Part shown: one piece after another, positions 17,936-26,279 of the stretch | How the letters are laid out: every line of letters begins with the position of its first letter | How positions within the stretch are numbered: position 1 is the first letter of the stretch | Assembly (NCBI GenBank): GCA_030653935.1 | Contig: JAURYL010000049.1 | Location: 1 to 53,522 of the forward strand | Reading direction: 5' to 3' | From: Pseudomonadota bacterium | Lineage (GTDB): Bacteria > Pseudomonadota > Gammaproteobacteria > Burkholderiales > Thiobacillaceae | DNA: 53,522 nt | Position numbers and translations under genes: made by a program | Notes under the pieces: model-generated | What the model was told of the DNA's origin: nothing | The model's database searches: none | What the model saw: only the letters and a program-made list of their open reading frames with translations

Positions 17936-19173
17936 AACCAGTAACCAAACTCCAGGTTGAAGCCGGTATCGCCCTTCATGTGGCGCAAGGCGAGGCCGCC
18001 GCGCAACACGCTGGTCGCCTTGGCGCTACGCGAGGTACCAAGGCTGAAACGCACTTCCTGGAAGCTGTCGGAATAGAGCTGGGTGCCGAAGAAACGGGTA
18101 TCCGTCACCGAGGTCTCGAAATGCAGCTTGCGCCCGGAGATGACCGTGGGCATGGACCACATCACGCCGTTGCGCAGCACCGTGTTGCTGATGTTGGGGT
18201 CGTAGTTGTAGCCGCCATAGGAGAACGGCATGGTGGTGACGAAGCCGAGCATGTTGCCGATGCCGACGTCATACCCCGGCCGGCGCCAGTAATAGGTGCT
18301 GGTGATGCCGGCCGAAACCATCTGCGCGGTCGAGCCCAGGTCTTTTGACGCGGTCAGCCCGTAGTTGACGCTTGGCACCAGGGTCCATTTTTGCGACATG
18401 GGGAAGCGGTAGGAAGCGCCGAAACCGACGTTATAGGCCTTGGCGCCATCCACATCGACGATGCTGATCGGCATCCGCAGCAGCAATTGCCGGCGGGGGT
18501 CGAGATCGTTGCGGATGGAATAAGACAGCGGAATGGTCATGTTGCTGACATCGGTACCACCCTGGGTCATCTGACCGAAGACGAGGCCGATGCCGACCTG
18601 AGTCAGCTTGTCGGAGGAGACCATCGTGGCCGTCGCCGTTTCGGCGCTGGCGATATTGCTGAAATCGCTGGTGAACGATTGGTCGTAATCACTCGCCACC
18701 ATGGTCGACATCATGCTGTTGGGGTTGCCGGCGATGGGGTCGGTGGGGGAGCTTTTCACCAGTTCGCGGGAAAGATCGGCCAGGAGATTGCCGCTTTTCA
18801 GGAAGTCATACAAGGCCTGGGCGGACGCCTCGCGAGTGCCCCCGGTAAAGGCCGTATCGACGCCCAGAGAAGGAATGGTCAGATGAATCTCGGCCGGATT
18901 AAAGTGCGGCGAAAAATAATTGATGCCGACCCCTCGGTAGTTGCCATCGATGGTGACCGTTTCCACTCCCACATAGCCGGCATTGATCGCCGACAGCGAA
19001 TTGAAGAACATGGCCCCGAACAACGCATCCGAGTTGGCATAAGTCACATCTGTGGGGGGTGGGGCATCTATCGTCACCGCGCCGGTGAATGGGCTTGCCG
19101 CGGCCGCGTGGCCAATGAACAAAAAGCCGCCCAGACTCAGTGCGGTCAGCAGTAATAACTTGGGGGATTTCAT
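17932..19173 (-). CDS. Putative outer-membrane beta-barrel protein
   Basis: A 413-residue protein I cannot assign to a named family. It has a signal peptide (MKSPKLLLLTALSLGGFLFI..GHAAAA). From about residue 200 onward alternating hydrophobic strands recur, and it ends in NLEFGYWF, a C-terminal aromatic signature of outer-membrane barrels recognised by BamA. The N-terminal third (about 30-190) looks like a soluble, Ser/Thr-rich segment. It lies between the M48 peptidase gene (25 bp upstream) and the CHAT gene, so it may be the surface or pore partner of the secreted proteases (inference). Confidence 0.7.
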   Translation of the reverse strand: MKSPKLLLLTALSLGGFLFIGHAAAASPFTGAVTIDAPPPTDVTYANSDALFGAMFFNSLSAINAGYVGVETVTIDGNYRGVGINYFSPHFNPAEIHLTIPSLGVDTAFTGGTREASAQALYDFLKSGNLLADLSRELVKSSPTDPIAGNPNSMMSTMVASDYDQSFTSDFSNIASAETATATMVSSDKLTQVGIGLVFGQMTQGGTDVSNMTIPLSYSIRNDLDPRRQLLLRMPISIVDVDGAKAYNVGFGASYRFPMSQKWTLVPSVNYGLTASKDLGSTAQMVSAGITSTYYWRRPGYDVGIGNMLGFVTTMPFSYGGYNYDPNISNTVLRNGVMWSMPTVISGRKLHFETSVTDTRFFGTQLYSDSFQEVRFSLGTSRSAKATSVLRGGLALRHMKGDTGFNLEFGYWF

Positions 19174-19198
19174 GACATCACCTCAAAAAAATCGCGAC

Positions 19199-20122
19199 TC
19201 AGCGCAAACGATAAAATCTTCCGACCCCGCTCTGCCCCTCGGGCAAGCCGTCGAGCCTGTCGCCCACCGCCTCGGATAGCTGCCCGAGGCGATCTTCCGG
19301 CAACGGGTGGGTCTTGAACAGCAGCGAAACCCGCTTGTCGCTCTTGGCGACATGGCCGATCTCCGCCAGCACCGCCGGCAGGGCATAGGCGTCGTAACCG
19401 GCGCGGGCGCTCAGGACCAGGCCGATGCGGTCGGCCTCATATTCGGCGTCCTTGTCGAGGCCGCGGGCGACGATCTCGGCGCCATTGCCGATCAGGTTCT
19501 GCACGATCTCGTTCTCGTTCTTGAGCTTGCTGCCGAAAAACGAGCCCAGGGCGGCGATGGCCTGAGATTTCTGCAACAGCTTGAGATGGTGCTTGCGAAT
19601 CACATGGCCGATCTCGTGGCCCAGCACACCGGCCAGTTCGGCCTCGTTGTTCAGCCGCTTGTAGAGGCCCTTGGTCAGAAAGATGTAGCCCCCCGGCGCG
19701 GCGAAGGCATTGAGGTCTTCGCTCTCGATCACGCCGAAACGCCAGGGCAGGTCGGGACGCTCACTTTGCAGGGCAACCCAGCGGCCGACCCGGTTGACGT
19801 AGCGTTGCAGGCCGTCATCGCGCACCAGGGGCGCGGCCCCGAGCAAGTTGCCGGAAATCTGCTGGCCGATGCGCAACTCCTCTTCCTGCGAGGCATTGCC
19901 GGAGAGCAACGCCTTGAGCAACTGGTCGGCGGGTTTTTCCTGGGCAGCGGGGACGACCGGCGCGCTCGGCGCCACCGGTTGCGTCGGCGCGGTGGGCTGC
20001 GCGGGCGCGGTCGGCTGCATCTTCTCCTTGATCAGATCCTTGAGAAATTTGTCGAAATCGCCCGCCTGGGCGAGACCGATGCCGCAGAGCGCGGCGATGA
20101 TCCAGGAGAGCGTTCGTTTCAT
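19199..20122 (-). CDS. M48-family zinc metallopeptidase, exported
   Basis: A 307-residue M48 peptidase, probably periplasmic. A signal peptide (MKRTLSWIIAALCGIGLAQA) is followed by a Pro/Ala/Thr-rich linker (about 36-62). The catalytic zinc motif HEIGH is at residues 169-173 in LGHEIGHVIRKHHL, and the third ligand is in AEYEADRIGLVL at about 228. The fold and order match the Oma1/BepA/LoiP branch. Its ATG overlaps the stop of the SH3 gene upstream by 4 bp, so translation is coupled. Compare the downstream paralogue at 14313, which has lost this site. Confidence 0.92.
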   Translation of the reverse strand: MKRTLSWIIAALCGIGLAQAGDFDKFLKDLIKEKMQPTAPAQPTAPTQPVAPSAPVVPAAQEKPADQLLKALLSGNASQEEELRIGQQISGNLLGAAPLVRDDGLQRYVNRVGRWVALQSERPDLPWRFGVIESEDLNAFAAPGGYIFLTKGLYKRLNNEAELAGVLGHEIGHVIRKHHLKLLQKSQAIAALGSFFGSKLKNENEIVQNLIGNGAEIVARGLDKDAEYEADRIGLVLSARAGYDAYALPAVLAEIGHVAKSDKRVSLLFKTHPLPEDRLGQLSEAVGDRLDGLPEGQSGVGRFYRLR

Positions 20123-20673
20123 GGTGCATTACCCGTCGAGGTGGCACGGTGATCGGGGTCAGGCAGATAAGCGATCTTCCGACTCGCCAAACCGGCCCGT
20201 TGAGCGAATTGTTCGGCGTCGGCGCGGTCGGCCACGTAGGTATCCATGCGCGCCAGTTCCTCCGCATCGAAGCGGGCGGCCTTGAGCGCCACCTCGTCCA
20301 GGCCGCGCGCGCCGGCGACCGCGACCACCTTGCCGGCATCCGCCGGGCGCTTACCCGTTTCGACCAGCACACCCAGATCAGAAGCGGTGGCCGTCTCGGA
20401 TTTCACGGAAAGAATGCGCACCCAACCGGTCTTACCGGAGGCATGGACTTGAGTCCAGCCACCATCGCTGGTGAGCACACGCACCTTGTCGCCCCGATTC
20501 AACGAGGCCACGCTCGCCGCCGCCGTACCGGGAGAAGCTCTTAGCGCATCGTTACGCAACATGACGCCCGGCGTACCCGGAGTGGCCACCGCGGTCGGCT
20601 TCTGCGGCGGTGTACCCATCGCCAGCGTCAGGCCCGGCAACAGCAACAGCAGGAGAACAAGCAAGTTTTTCAT
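20119..20673 (-). CDS. Secreted SH3-domain protein (second of pair)
   Basis: A 184-residue exported protein. A signal peptide (MKNLLVLLLLLLPGLTLA) and short Pro/Thr linker are followed by a bacterial SH3 domain (about 37-92: VMLRNDALRASPG to TGWVRILSVKSE). A C-terminal region of about 60 residues contains VVAVAGARGLDE, AARFDAEELARMDTY and RKIAYLP, also found in the neighbour upstream. Bacterial SH3 domains often bind cell-wall peptides or other proteins. It overlaps both flanking genes by 4 bp (ATGA), indicating a tightly coupled operon with the M48 peptidase. Confidence 0.88.
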   Translation of the reverse strand: MKNLLVLLLLLLPGLTLAMGTPPQKPTAVATPGTPGVMLRNDALRASPGTAAASVASLNRGDKVRVLTSDGGWTQVHASGKTGWVRILSVKSETATASDLGVLVETGKRPADAGKVVAVAGARGLDEVALKAARFDAEELARMDTYVADRADAEQFAQRAGLASRKIAYLPDPDHRATSTGNAP

Positions 20674-21233
20674 GGCAAACCACCGCTCCCCCAGGGACTT
20701 CCCGCGGGCGTGTCCCGGGTTTGCTCACGCTGCGGTGCCGGAAGATATCCGACCTCCCGGGACCGCAAACCGACCGCGCGGGCATAGTGCTCGGCGGCCG
20801 CGCGACCCACTTGATAACGATCCAGACTCATGAGTTCATTGGCGTTGAAACGCGCGGACCGGAGTTCTTCCTCGTTGAGGCCACGCAGCCCCGCCGTCGC
20901 CACCACCCGGCTCGAATCTCCGCGCCGGCCTCCGGCTTCCAACAAACCCGCCAACCCGGCGCCCGCGTCAGCTCCGGACTCCGCACGTACCGAGAGGATG
21001 CGCACCCAACCCTTGCGACCGCCTTCGGACACCTGGGTCCAGCCGCCCTGGCGGCCCAGCACTTCCACCCGCGCGCCCTTGTCGACCCGGCCGACACGCG
21101 CGGCGCCGGCGCTGGCGGCATTTCTCAGATCATCGTCCTTGAGCATGACACCCGACGCCGCCATAGCCGAGCTTGCCGTGAACGGCATCACCATGGTCGA
21201 TGCCAGTGACAGACGCAGCAGGAAAGATTTCAT
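20670..21233 (-). CDS. Secreted SH3-domain protein (first of pair)
   Basis: A 187-residue exported paralogue of the next gene. A signal peptide (MKSFLLRLSLASTMVMPFTA..SSAMAA) precedes an SH3 domain (about 28-82: VMLKDDDLRNAASAG to KGWVRILSVRAE). The C-terminal region shows VVATAGLRGLNEEEL, SARFNANELMSLDRY and REVGYLPAP, aligning with the neighbour. It is the first gene of the minus-strand array and lies divergently from mlaE, with 72 bp between starts that should hold both promoters. Confidence 0.88.
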   Translation of the reverse strand: MKSFLLRLSLASTMVMPFTASSAMAASGVMLKDDDLRNAASAGAARVGRVDKGARVEVLGRQGGWTQVSEGGRKGWVRILSVRAESGADAGAGLAGLLEAGGRRGDSSRVVATAGLRGLNEEELRSARFNANELMSLDRYQVGRAAAEHYARAVGLRSREVGYLPAPQREQTRDTPAGSPWGSGGLP

Positions 21234-21305
21234 CGCGGTCCAGCGTTGCTTGGTTGCCCTAATGATACAACTGCTTAAGCCTGCCTCCGCGGGTAATATC
21301 CACCC

Positions 21306-22100
21306 ATGCCAGCCATGACCAACTTCCTCACCCGCCGCGGCGCCGCCCTCCTGGCGATGTTGCGCGTCTGGCGCGCCACCCTGAGTTTGACTGGGGAAGT
21401 GGTGGTGGCGGCGCTGTCGCCGGCGGTCTACAACAGCGCCACCCGCACCGTGGTGATGAAGCAGATCTACTTCACCGCCGTGCAGATCCTGGTGCCCTTC
21501 ACCCTGTTCGCCGCCATCCTCTCCTTCGTGCTGATCCAGATCGTGGTCGGCACCGCCGCCAAATACGGTCTCTCCGAATACGCTCTGGAAATGGTGGTGC
21601 GGCTACTGGTGCTGGAAGTGCTGCCCCTGGTCACCGCCCTGTTCGTGGCGCTGCGCTCCGGTTCGGCGATCAATACCGAAGTGGCGCTGATGCGCATCAA
21701 CAACGAACTTGAGGCACTGGAGGACAGCGGCGTCGATACCCTGCGGCTTGAATTCATGCCGCGGGTCATTGGCGGCATGCTCTCGGTGTTGTCCCTCACC
21801 GCGATCACCAGTGTCCTCGCCCTGGTGCTGGCCTACCTGGCGGTCTACGGCCTGCAACCCTGGAGCCTGCCCGACTTCACCCGTGTCATGGGCCAGGTAT
21901 TCGGCGGCGGCATCCTCGCCGGACTCGGCGCCAAGGCCTTGGTCTTCGGTTTGGCGGTAACGGTGATCCCGGTCGCGGAAGGCCTGGCCACGCCGAAAAT
22001 GATGTTCATGGCGCCGATTTCCGTGCTGCGCGGCATGGTGCGGCTGTTTTTCGTGCTGATGTTTATCGAGGTGGCGTCATTAGCCTTCAAATACATCTGA
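21306..22100 (+). CDS. mlaE: MlaE-type ABC permease (phospholipid/mce transport)
   Basis: A 264-residue permease of the MlaE/YrbE family, inner-membrane core of an ABC system trafficking lipids between the membranes. About five or six hydrophobic segments. Typical pieces are YFTAVQILVPFTLFAAILS, LPLVTALFVALRSGSAINTE and EALEDSGVDTLRLEFMPRVI, the last being the conserved cytoplasmic coupling loop. First gene of an operon with a degenerate ATPase-like frame, mlaD and a lipoprotein. Confidence 0.92.
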   Translation: MPAMTNFLTRRGAALLAMLRVWRATLSLTGEVVVAALSPAVYNSATRTVVMKQIYFTAVQILVPFTLFAAILSFVLIQIVVGTAAKYGLSEYALEMVVRLLVLEVLPLVTALFVALRSGSAINTEVALMRINNELEALEDSGVDTLRLEFMPRVIGGMLSVLSLTAITSVLALVLAYLAVYGLQPWSLPDFTRVMGQVFGGGILAGLGAKALVFGLAVTVIPVAEGLATPKMMFMAPISVLRGMVRLFFVLMFIEVASLAFKYI

Positions 22101-22162
22101 AATGGCTGGCGGACGACGCCGAGCGGCGCGCCCTGCTCGCCACGCGGAAGACCGCGCCGCTG

Positions 22163-22558
22163 GTGTCCGTCGAGATGCCGCTGCGCGCCAATCTATCGGT
22201 GCTGGACAACATCGCGCTGATTCCGCAATACCGTCATAACCTGGATTACGAGACCGCTTCCGGCCAGGCCTGGAACCTCCTGCTCCTGAGCGGCGTGGAA
22301 AGCGCCGCCCTGAAGCGCGACCCACAACTCGATCATGTCGAGCGTTTCACCGCCAAGCTGTTGCGAGCCGCCATTGAACAGCCTCCTATAATTCTCATCG
22401 ACCGCCCCGCACTGCTATTGCCGGACACGCATTACCCGCGCTTCCTGCGCGGTATGCTGGAACGCCTGTCCGACCACCTTAATGACTGCTGGATTCTGGA
22501 CTACCGATGGAACGCGCCCCTATATCACCCGCACCCCCCGTCCCCCGCGCCCCGCTGA
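22163..22558 (+). CDS. MlaF-like ATPase remnant or P-loop-less paralogue
   Basis: A 131-residue frame at the place where the mlaF-type ATPase normally lies. It resembles the second half of an ABC ATPase: a Q-loop-like LRANLSVLDNIALIPQYR, a degenerate signature region, and a Walker B-like PIILIDRP in which the catalytic Glu is replaced. No Walker A is present. The GTG at 22163 is the first listed start; the frame is open back to about 22079 (possible ATT start, overlapping mlaE), but that adds no P-loop either. It overlaps mlaD by 52 bp. Either a decayed gene with the true ATPase elsewhere, or a subunit that couples without hydrolysis. Confidence 0.6.
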   Translation: MSVEMPLRANLSVLDNIALIPQYRHNLDYETASGQAWNLLLLSGVESAALKRDPQLDHVERFTAKLLRAAIEQPPIILIDRPALLLPDTHYPRFLRGMLERLSDHLNDCWILDYRWNAPLYHPHPPSPAPR

Positions 22559-23526
22559 TCAAGAACCTGGAGTTCAAGATCGGCCTGCTGCTGGCCTTGA
22601 CCGTGCTCCTGATCGCGGCCTTCTTCGCCTATGCGCTGTATGCACGCGGCGCCTTCCAGGTCAGCAACAAGCTCATCCTCACCGCCGAGGATGTGGAGGG
22701 CGTCAGCATCGGCATGCCGATCTCCTACTCCGGCTTCCCCATCGGCAAGGTCAGCCGCCTGCATCTGCTCGATGACGGCCAGATCCAGATCGAACTCGCC
22801 ATTCCGCGCGAGGACGCCCGCTGGCTACGAGAGAGCAGCGTCTTCACCCTGGAAAAGGCGCTGGTCGGCGGCGCCAAGATCAAGGCGCACACCACCAATC
22901 TGCAAGACCCGCCGCTGGCGGACGGCGCCGTGCGGCCGCTCTACACCGGCGATTCAACCAAAGACATCCCGGTGCTGATCGCCAAGGTAAAGAACATCCT
23001 GGCGAACGTGGAAACCATGACGGCGGCCGGCGCCCCGATCAACCAGACTCTCGACCATGTGGAAGTCATGACTGGTCGTATGGCCGGTGAGAACGGATTG
23101 ATCGGCGGCCTCATGGGCAGTCCGGAAGACGCGCGCAAGGTGGTGAAGGCGCTGGATCGCGCCGACACCCTGCTCGCCTCGCTCAACGGCGTCTCGCTCA
23201 AGGTCGACGGCGTGTTGAGCAAGGTCGACCGCCGCCTGTTCGACCAGCATGGCGTGATGGATCAGGCGCAACTCGCCATCGTCAACGTCAACGCCATCCT
23301 CGGCGACGCGCGCGAGAGCCTGAAAAAGGCCGATGCCATCCTCGCCAACGCCCAGACGGCGAGCAAGGACCTCACGCAAATCACCGGCAACGTCGCCGAA
23401 GCCACCACCGACATGGGCCGATTGCGCCTGGATATCGACGACAGCCTGCGCAAGGTCAATCACCTGATCAACGAAATCAACAAGAAGTGGCCATTCGCCC
23501 GCGACGTGGAGATCAAGACACCATGA
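22507..23526 (+). CDS. mlaD: MlaD/MCE-domain substrate-binding protein
   Basis: A 339-residue inner-membrane-anchored MCE protein facing the periplasm. The membrane segment (about 25-47) is GLLLALTVLLIAAFFAYALY. The MCE domain (about 48-125) shows LILTAEDVEGVSIGMPISYSG and GFPIGKVSRLHL. A long C-terminal helical region (LNGVSLKVDGVLSKVD, ANAQTASKDLTQITGN) is expected to form a tube or needle. Longer than E. coli MlaD (about 180 residues), closer to the PqiB/MCE proteins with lipoprotein partners. Overlaps the next gene by 4 bp. Confidence 0.9.
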   Translation: MERAPISPAPPVPRAPLIKNLEFKIGLLLALTVLLIAAFFAYALYARGAFQVSNKLILTAEDVEGVSIGMPISYSGFPIGKVSRLHLLDDGQIQIELAIPREDARWLRESSVFTLEKALVGGAKIKAHTTNLQDPPLADGAVRPLYTGDSTKDIPVLIAKVKNILANVETMTAAGAPINQTLDHVEVMTGRMAGENGLIGGLMGSPEDARKVVKALDRADTLLASLNGVSLKVDGVLSKVDRRLFDQHGVMDQAQLAIVNVNAILGDARESLKKADAILANAQTASKDLTQITGNVAEATTDMGRLRLDIDDSLRKVNHLINEINKKWPFARDVEIKTP

Positions 23527-24191
23527 AATCGACCGCCGCGCTCGCGCTCGCCCTGCTCCTGGCCGCCTGTTCCAGCACCCCGCCGCCGCCGAACTGGAAG
23601 CTGAACGCCGTCAGCCTGCTCGAACATTTCCAGGCGCGCTGGCTGGAGGGTGACGGCAAGACCGCCGAACTCGCCCTCGACAAGGCGCGCGGCGAAATCG
23701 CCGCAACCGGCCGCCTCGACCTGCTGGCGCGCGCCGAACTGGCGGCCTGCGCCACCCGCGCCGCCGCCCTCGATTTCAGCGCCTGCGGCGGCTACGAAAA
23801 ACTTGCCGCTGAAGCCGCCGCCGACGACATCGCCTATGCCCGTTTCCTCAACGGTGACTGGAGCGGACTGGACACGAAATCATTGCCCAAGCACTACGCT
23901 GATCTGGTCGGCGCCAAGGACGATGCCGCTGCCAACCGCGCCGTGAGTGAAATCAAGGACCCGCTGCCGCGCTTGATCGGCGCCGCCCTGCTGTTCAAGG
24001 GGAGTCGCGCCGAACCCGCCACCCTGGCCGCCGCGGTCGATGCCGCCTCGGAGCGTGGCTGGCGGCGGCCGCTGCTGGCCTGGCTGCACGTACAACTGAA
24101 ACGCGCCCAGGCCGCGGGCGACGCCGGCGCCGCCAGCCACCTGCAACGCCGCATCGACCTGATCACCGGCGAAGCGAAGACCGGTAGCTGA
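23523..24191 (+). CDS. Mce-operon lipoprotein
   Basis: A 222-residue lipoprotein. The start at 23523 overlaps the mlaD stop (ATGA) and places a lipobox LLLAACSS at about residue 16; the frame is open 12 codons further up. The mature part is Ala-rich and helical and has no motif I recognise. Position suggests an outer-membrane partner of the MCE tube, as in PqiC-like systems, but the sequence does not resemble PqiC clearly. The TGA stop overlaps the left end of the inverted-repeat element at 24188. Confidence 0.75.
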   Translation: MKSTAALALALLLAACSSTPPPPNWKLNAVSLLEHFQARWLEGDGKTAELALDKARGEIAATGRLDLLARAELAACATRAAALDFSACGGYEKLAAEAAADDIAYARFLNGDWSGLDTKSLPKHYADLVGAKDDAAANRAVSEIKDPLPRLIGAALLFKGSRAEPATLAAAVDAASERGWRRPLLAWLHVQLKRAQAAGDAGAASHLQRRIDLITGEAKTGS

Positions 24192-24386
24192 GAGGCTGTG
24201 AAAAATTACCTGTACCCACCGTTACCGTCATTCCCGCGCAGGCGGGAATCCAGTTCGTAATGCTGACCACCTTGTAAATCAATCAGATATACAACCTGGA
24301 TTCCCTGTCACCCCCGCGAAAGCGGGGGCTGCGCGGGAATGACAGTGGGTCTTTCCACCGGTTTCAATTAATTCACAACCTCTGAG
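24188..24386. mobile_element. MITE-like element, intron-free relative of 13324-14232
   Basis: A 199-bp unit with terminal inverted repeats (left CTGAGAGGCTGTGAAAAATT; right, read inverted, CTCAGAGGTTGTGAATTAAT). It holds dRS3-like repeats at 24228-24253 and 24296-24342. It is an inverted relative of the intron-bearing element, with the two intron flanks joined at 24342/24343. It spans almost exactly the gap between the lipoprotein stop and the ubiC start. Confidence 0.8.
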
Positions 24387-24389
24387 CTC

Positions 24390-24935
24390 ATGAATACCTG
24401 GAACACACCGGCCTGGCGGGCTGGAGACTGGCGCGGCTGGCTGGACGATCACGGCTCGCTCACCCGTCGCCTGAAAACCGTCTGCCCGCAATTGCGGGTG
24501 CAGCGACTGAGCCAGCGCGTAGCGCCACCGCTACACGACGAATACCGCGCGCTGCATCTCAGGCGCGGCCAACGCGCGATGATCCGCGAGGTGCTGCTGC
24601 TCTGCGGCGACACCCCGCTGGTATTCGCCCACAGCGTCATTCCCCTGCGCGGCCTCGACGGCCCCTGGGTCGCGCTTTCGCGCCTGGGCAACCGGCCGCT
24701 CGGCGAAGCCCTGTTCGCCAACCCCCTGGTGCGCCGCTACCCCCTGGAATACCGCCAGCTCGACGCCCGCCACCCGCTCTACCGGTCCGCCGTCGCCCAT
24801 CTAGACATGGCGCCGCGCCGACTCTGGATGCGCCGCTCGCAATTCGCCCTGGATGGCCAACCGCTGCTGGTGACCGAGGTTTTCCTGCCCGCCGCGGGCG
24901 CCTACCCGGCGCCGGTATCACATATCCACGCCTGA
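24390..24935 (+). CDS. ubiC: Chorismate lyase
   Basis: A 181-residue enzyme that splits chorismate into pyruvate and 4-hydroxybenzoate, the first step of ubiquinone synthesis. Family segments are WLDDHGSLTRRLK, REVLLLCGDTPLVFAHSVIP, RLGNRPLGEALFANP and LWMRRSQFALDGQPLLVTEVFLP, with the active-site Arg and Glu in the last. Normal length. The inverted-repeat element ends 3 bp before the ATG, so the element now supplies the upstream region. Confidence 0.94.
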   Translation: MNTWNTPAWRAGDWRGWLDDHGSLTRRLKTVCPQLRVQRLSQRVAPPLHDEYRALHLRRGQRAMIREVLLLCGDTPLVFAHSVIPLRGLDGPWVALSRLGNRPLGEALFANPLVRRYPLEYRQLDARHPLYRSAVAHLDMAPRRLWMRRSQFALDGQPLLVTEVFLPAAGAYPAPVSHIHA

Positions 24936-24992
24936 TCTTGACGTAGGACCGTAGTGATGCGGTGAGGGACGAACCGCATCACCCCCACGCGC

Positions 24993-25023
24993 GATGCGGT
25001 TCGCCGCGCTCACCACATCCTAC
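24993..25023. repeat. Short intergenic repeat GATGCGGTTCGC..CACATCCTAC (copy 1)
   Basis: A unit of about 31 bp after ubiC, overlapping the 3' end of the minus-strand rlmN-like gene. It recurs with one base change at 33680-33710, again at the edge of a minus-strand gene. A GATGCGGT/ACCGCATC inverted pair is nearby at 24957-24981. Confidence 0.7.
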
Positions 25024-26024
25024 TTCCCCGCGATTGAACGCGCCCGCAACTGGCCGCAACCGCCCTCGATGTCCTGGCCGGCGGAGTCGCGCAGACGGGT
25101 GAGGATGCCGCGCTGGTGCAGTGTGCCCGCCATGATCGCGGCGCGCTCCCAAGAGGGACGATTGAAGCCGAGCCCCTCGTTGGCGTTGTAGGGGATGAAA
25201 TTCATCATCGCGTACTTGCCGGCAAGCAGACGGACGATGCCCTCCAGTTCCTCGTCGCTATCGTTGACGCCTTCCAGCAGGGTCCACTGGTACTGAATCG
25301 GGTAACCGGTGGCGCGAGCGTAGCGCTCGCCCAGTTCCACCAGTTCATCGGGCGTGATGCGTGGCGCCTTGGGCAGCAGTTTCTCGCGCAGATCGGCGCG
25401 GGTGGTGTGCAGGGACAGCGCCAACGCCGGCTTCACCGGGCCCAGCGGCAGGCGCTCGAACACGCGCGGGTCGCCCACCGTCGAGAACACCAGATTCTTG
25501 TGGCCGATGGCGCCCACCGTGCCCAGCAACTCGATGGCTTCCAGGACATTGTCGAGGTTGTGCGCCGGCTCGCCCATGCCCATGAACACCACCCGTCTGA
25601 CCGGACGGCGAGCGCGCGCCAGCACCACCTGGGCGACGATCTCGCCGCTGCTCAACTGGCGCATCAGGCCGTCGCGCCCGGTCATGCAGAACAGACAGCC
25701 GACGGCGCAGCCGACCTGGGTAGAAACGCAAACGCCATCGCGCGGCAACAACACGCTTTCCACCGTCTGGCCGTCAGCCAACGCCACCAACAACCGCGCC
25801 GAGCCGTCGGCGCCGGGATGTTCGGAACGCAAACGGGCGAGCCCGGCGAGTTCCTCGGTCAGCGCCGGCAACGCCTCGCGCAAGCGCAGTGGCAGGAAAT
25901 CCTCGGCGCGGCGGTGACGGGTATCCACGGAACGCAGCCGCGTCCAGGCTTGCAGGACACGCTGTTCGTGGAGGGGTTTGGCGCCGAGTTCGCGCAAGCG
26001 CCGGCGGAGGGATTCGATTCGCAT
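25020..26024 (-). CDS. RlmN/Cfr-family radical SAM RNA methyltransferase
   Basis: A 334-residue radical SAM enzyme of the family that methylates C2 (RlmN) or C8 (Cfr) of adenosine in RNA. The cluster motif is CAVGCLFCMTG within VCVSTQVGCAVGCLF. Other family marks are GMGEPAHNLDNVLEAI, HKNLVFSTVGDPRVFERL, LALSLHTTRADLREKL, MMNFIPYNAN and the catalytic-side Cys in DIEGGCGQLR. The N-terminal third is shorter and less conserved than in canonical RlmN, so it may be the second paralogue found in some betaproteobacteria rather than housekeeping rlmN. No symbol is given for that reason. Confidence 0.85.
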   Translation of the reverse strand: MRIESLRRRLRELGAKPLHEQRVLQAWTRLRSVDTRHRRAEDFLPLRLREALPALTEELAGLARLRSEHPGADGSARLLVALADGQTVESVLLPRDGVCVSTQVGCAVGCLFCMTGRDGLMRQLSSGEIVAQVVLARARRPVRRVVFMGMGEPAHNLDNVLEAIELLGTVGAIGHKNLVFSTVGDPRVFERLPLGPVKPALALSLHTTRADLREKLLPKAPRITPDELVELGERYARATGYPIQYQWTLLEGVNDSDEELEGIVRLLAGKYAMMNFIPYNANEGLGFNRPSWERAAIMAGTLHQRGILTRLRDSAGQDIEGGCGQLRARSIAGK

Positions 26025-26034
26025 GGGGGGCGGA

Positions 26035-26208
26035 TGCTAGCCCGGATATTGCATGAATACTCGCGCGCCCTCGCTGGCCCCTTATTCGCACTGGAAAGTC
26101 TTGCTCAGTCGGGCGTATGAATAACTACGCCGCTCCTTCGCAATACTTCCATTACAAACAATGGACTGCACGATCATCACGCGAATTCATGCAATATCCG
26201 GGCTAGCA
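26035..26208. mobile_element. 174-bp inverted-repeat element (copy 1 of pair)
   Basis: Perfect 24-bp terminal inverted repeats with core TAGCCCGGATATTGCATGAAT at each end. The interior has no coding frame. A second, inverted copy is at 26692-26858, sharing most of the interior. MITE-like form. The pair brackets the nth fragment. Confidence 0.8.
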
Positions 26209-26211
26209 AAA

Positions 26212-26237
26212 ACAGCCGGCTGGAAGCCGGCGCTACA
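26212..26237. repeat. Short palindromic repeat (ACAGCCGGCTGGAAGCCGGC family)
   Basis: A 26-bp unit with the stem GCCGGCT..AGCCGGC, also present at 290-315 and 38774-38799. It lies directly after the first inverted-repeat element. Confidence 0.7.
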
Positions 26238-26279
26238 AAAAAACCGATCCGGCGCGCTTGGGCCGGGTTTCTCTCCTTC

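Noticed and set aside
25020-26024. Naming the radical SAM gene rlmN outright
   Set aside because: The N-terminal part departs from canonical RlmN, and a paralogue cannot be excluded from the sequence alone.
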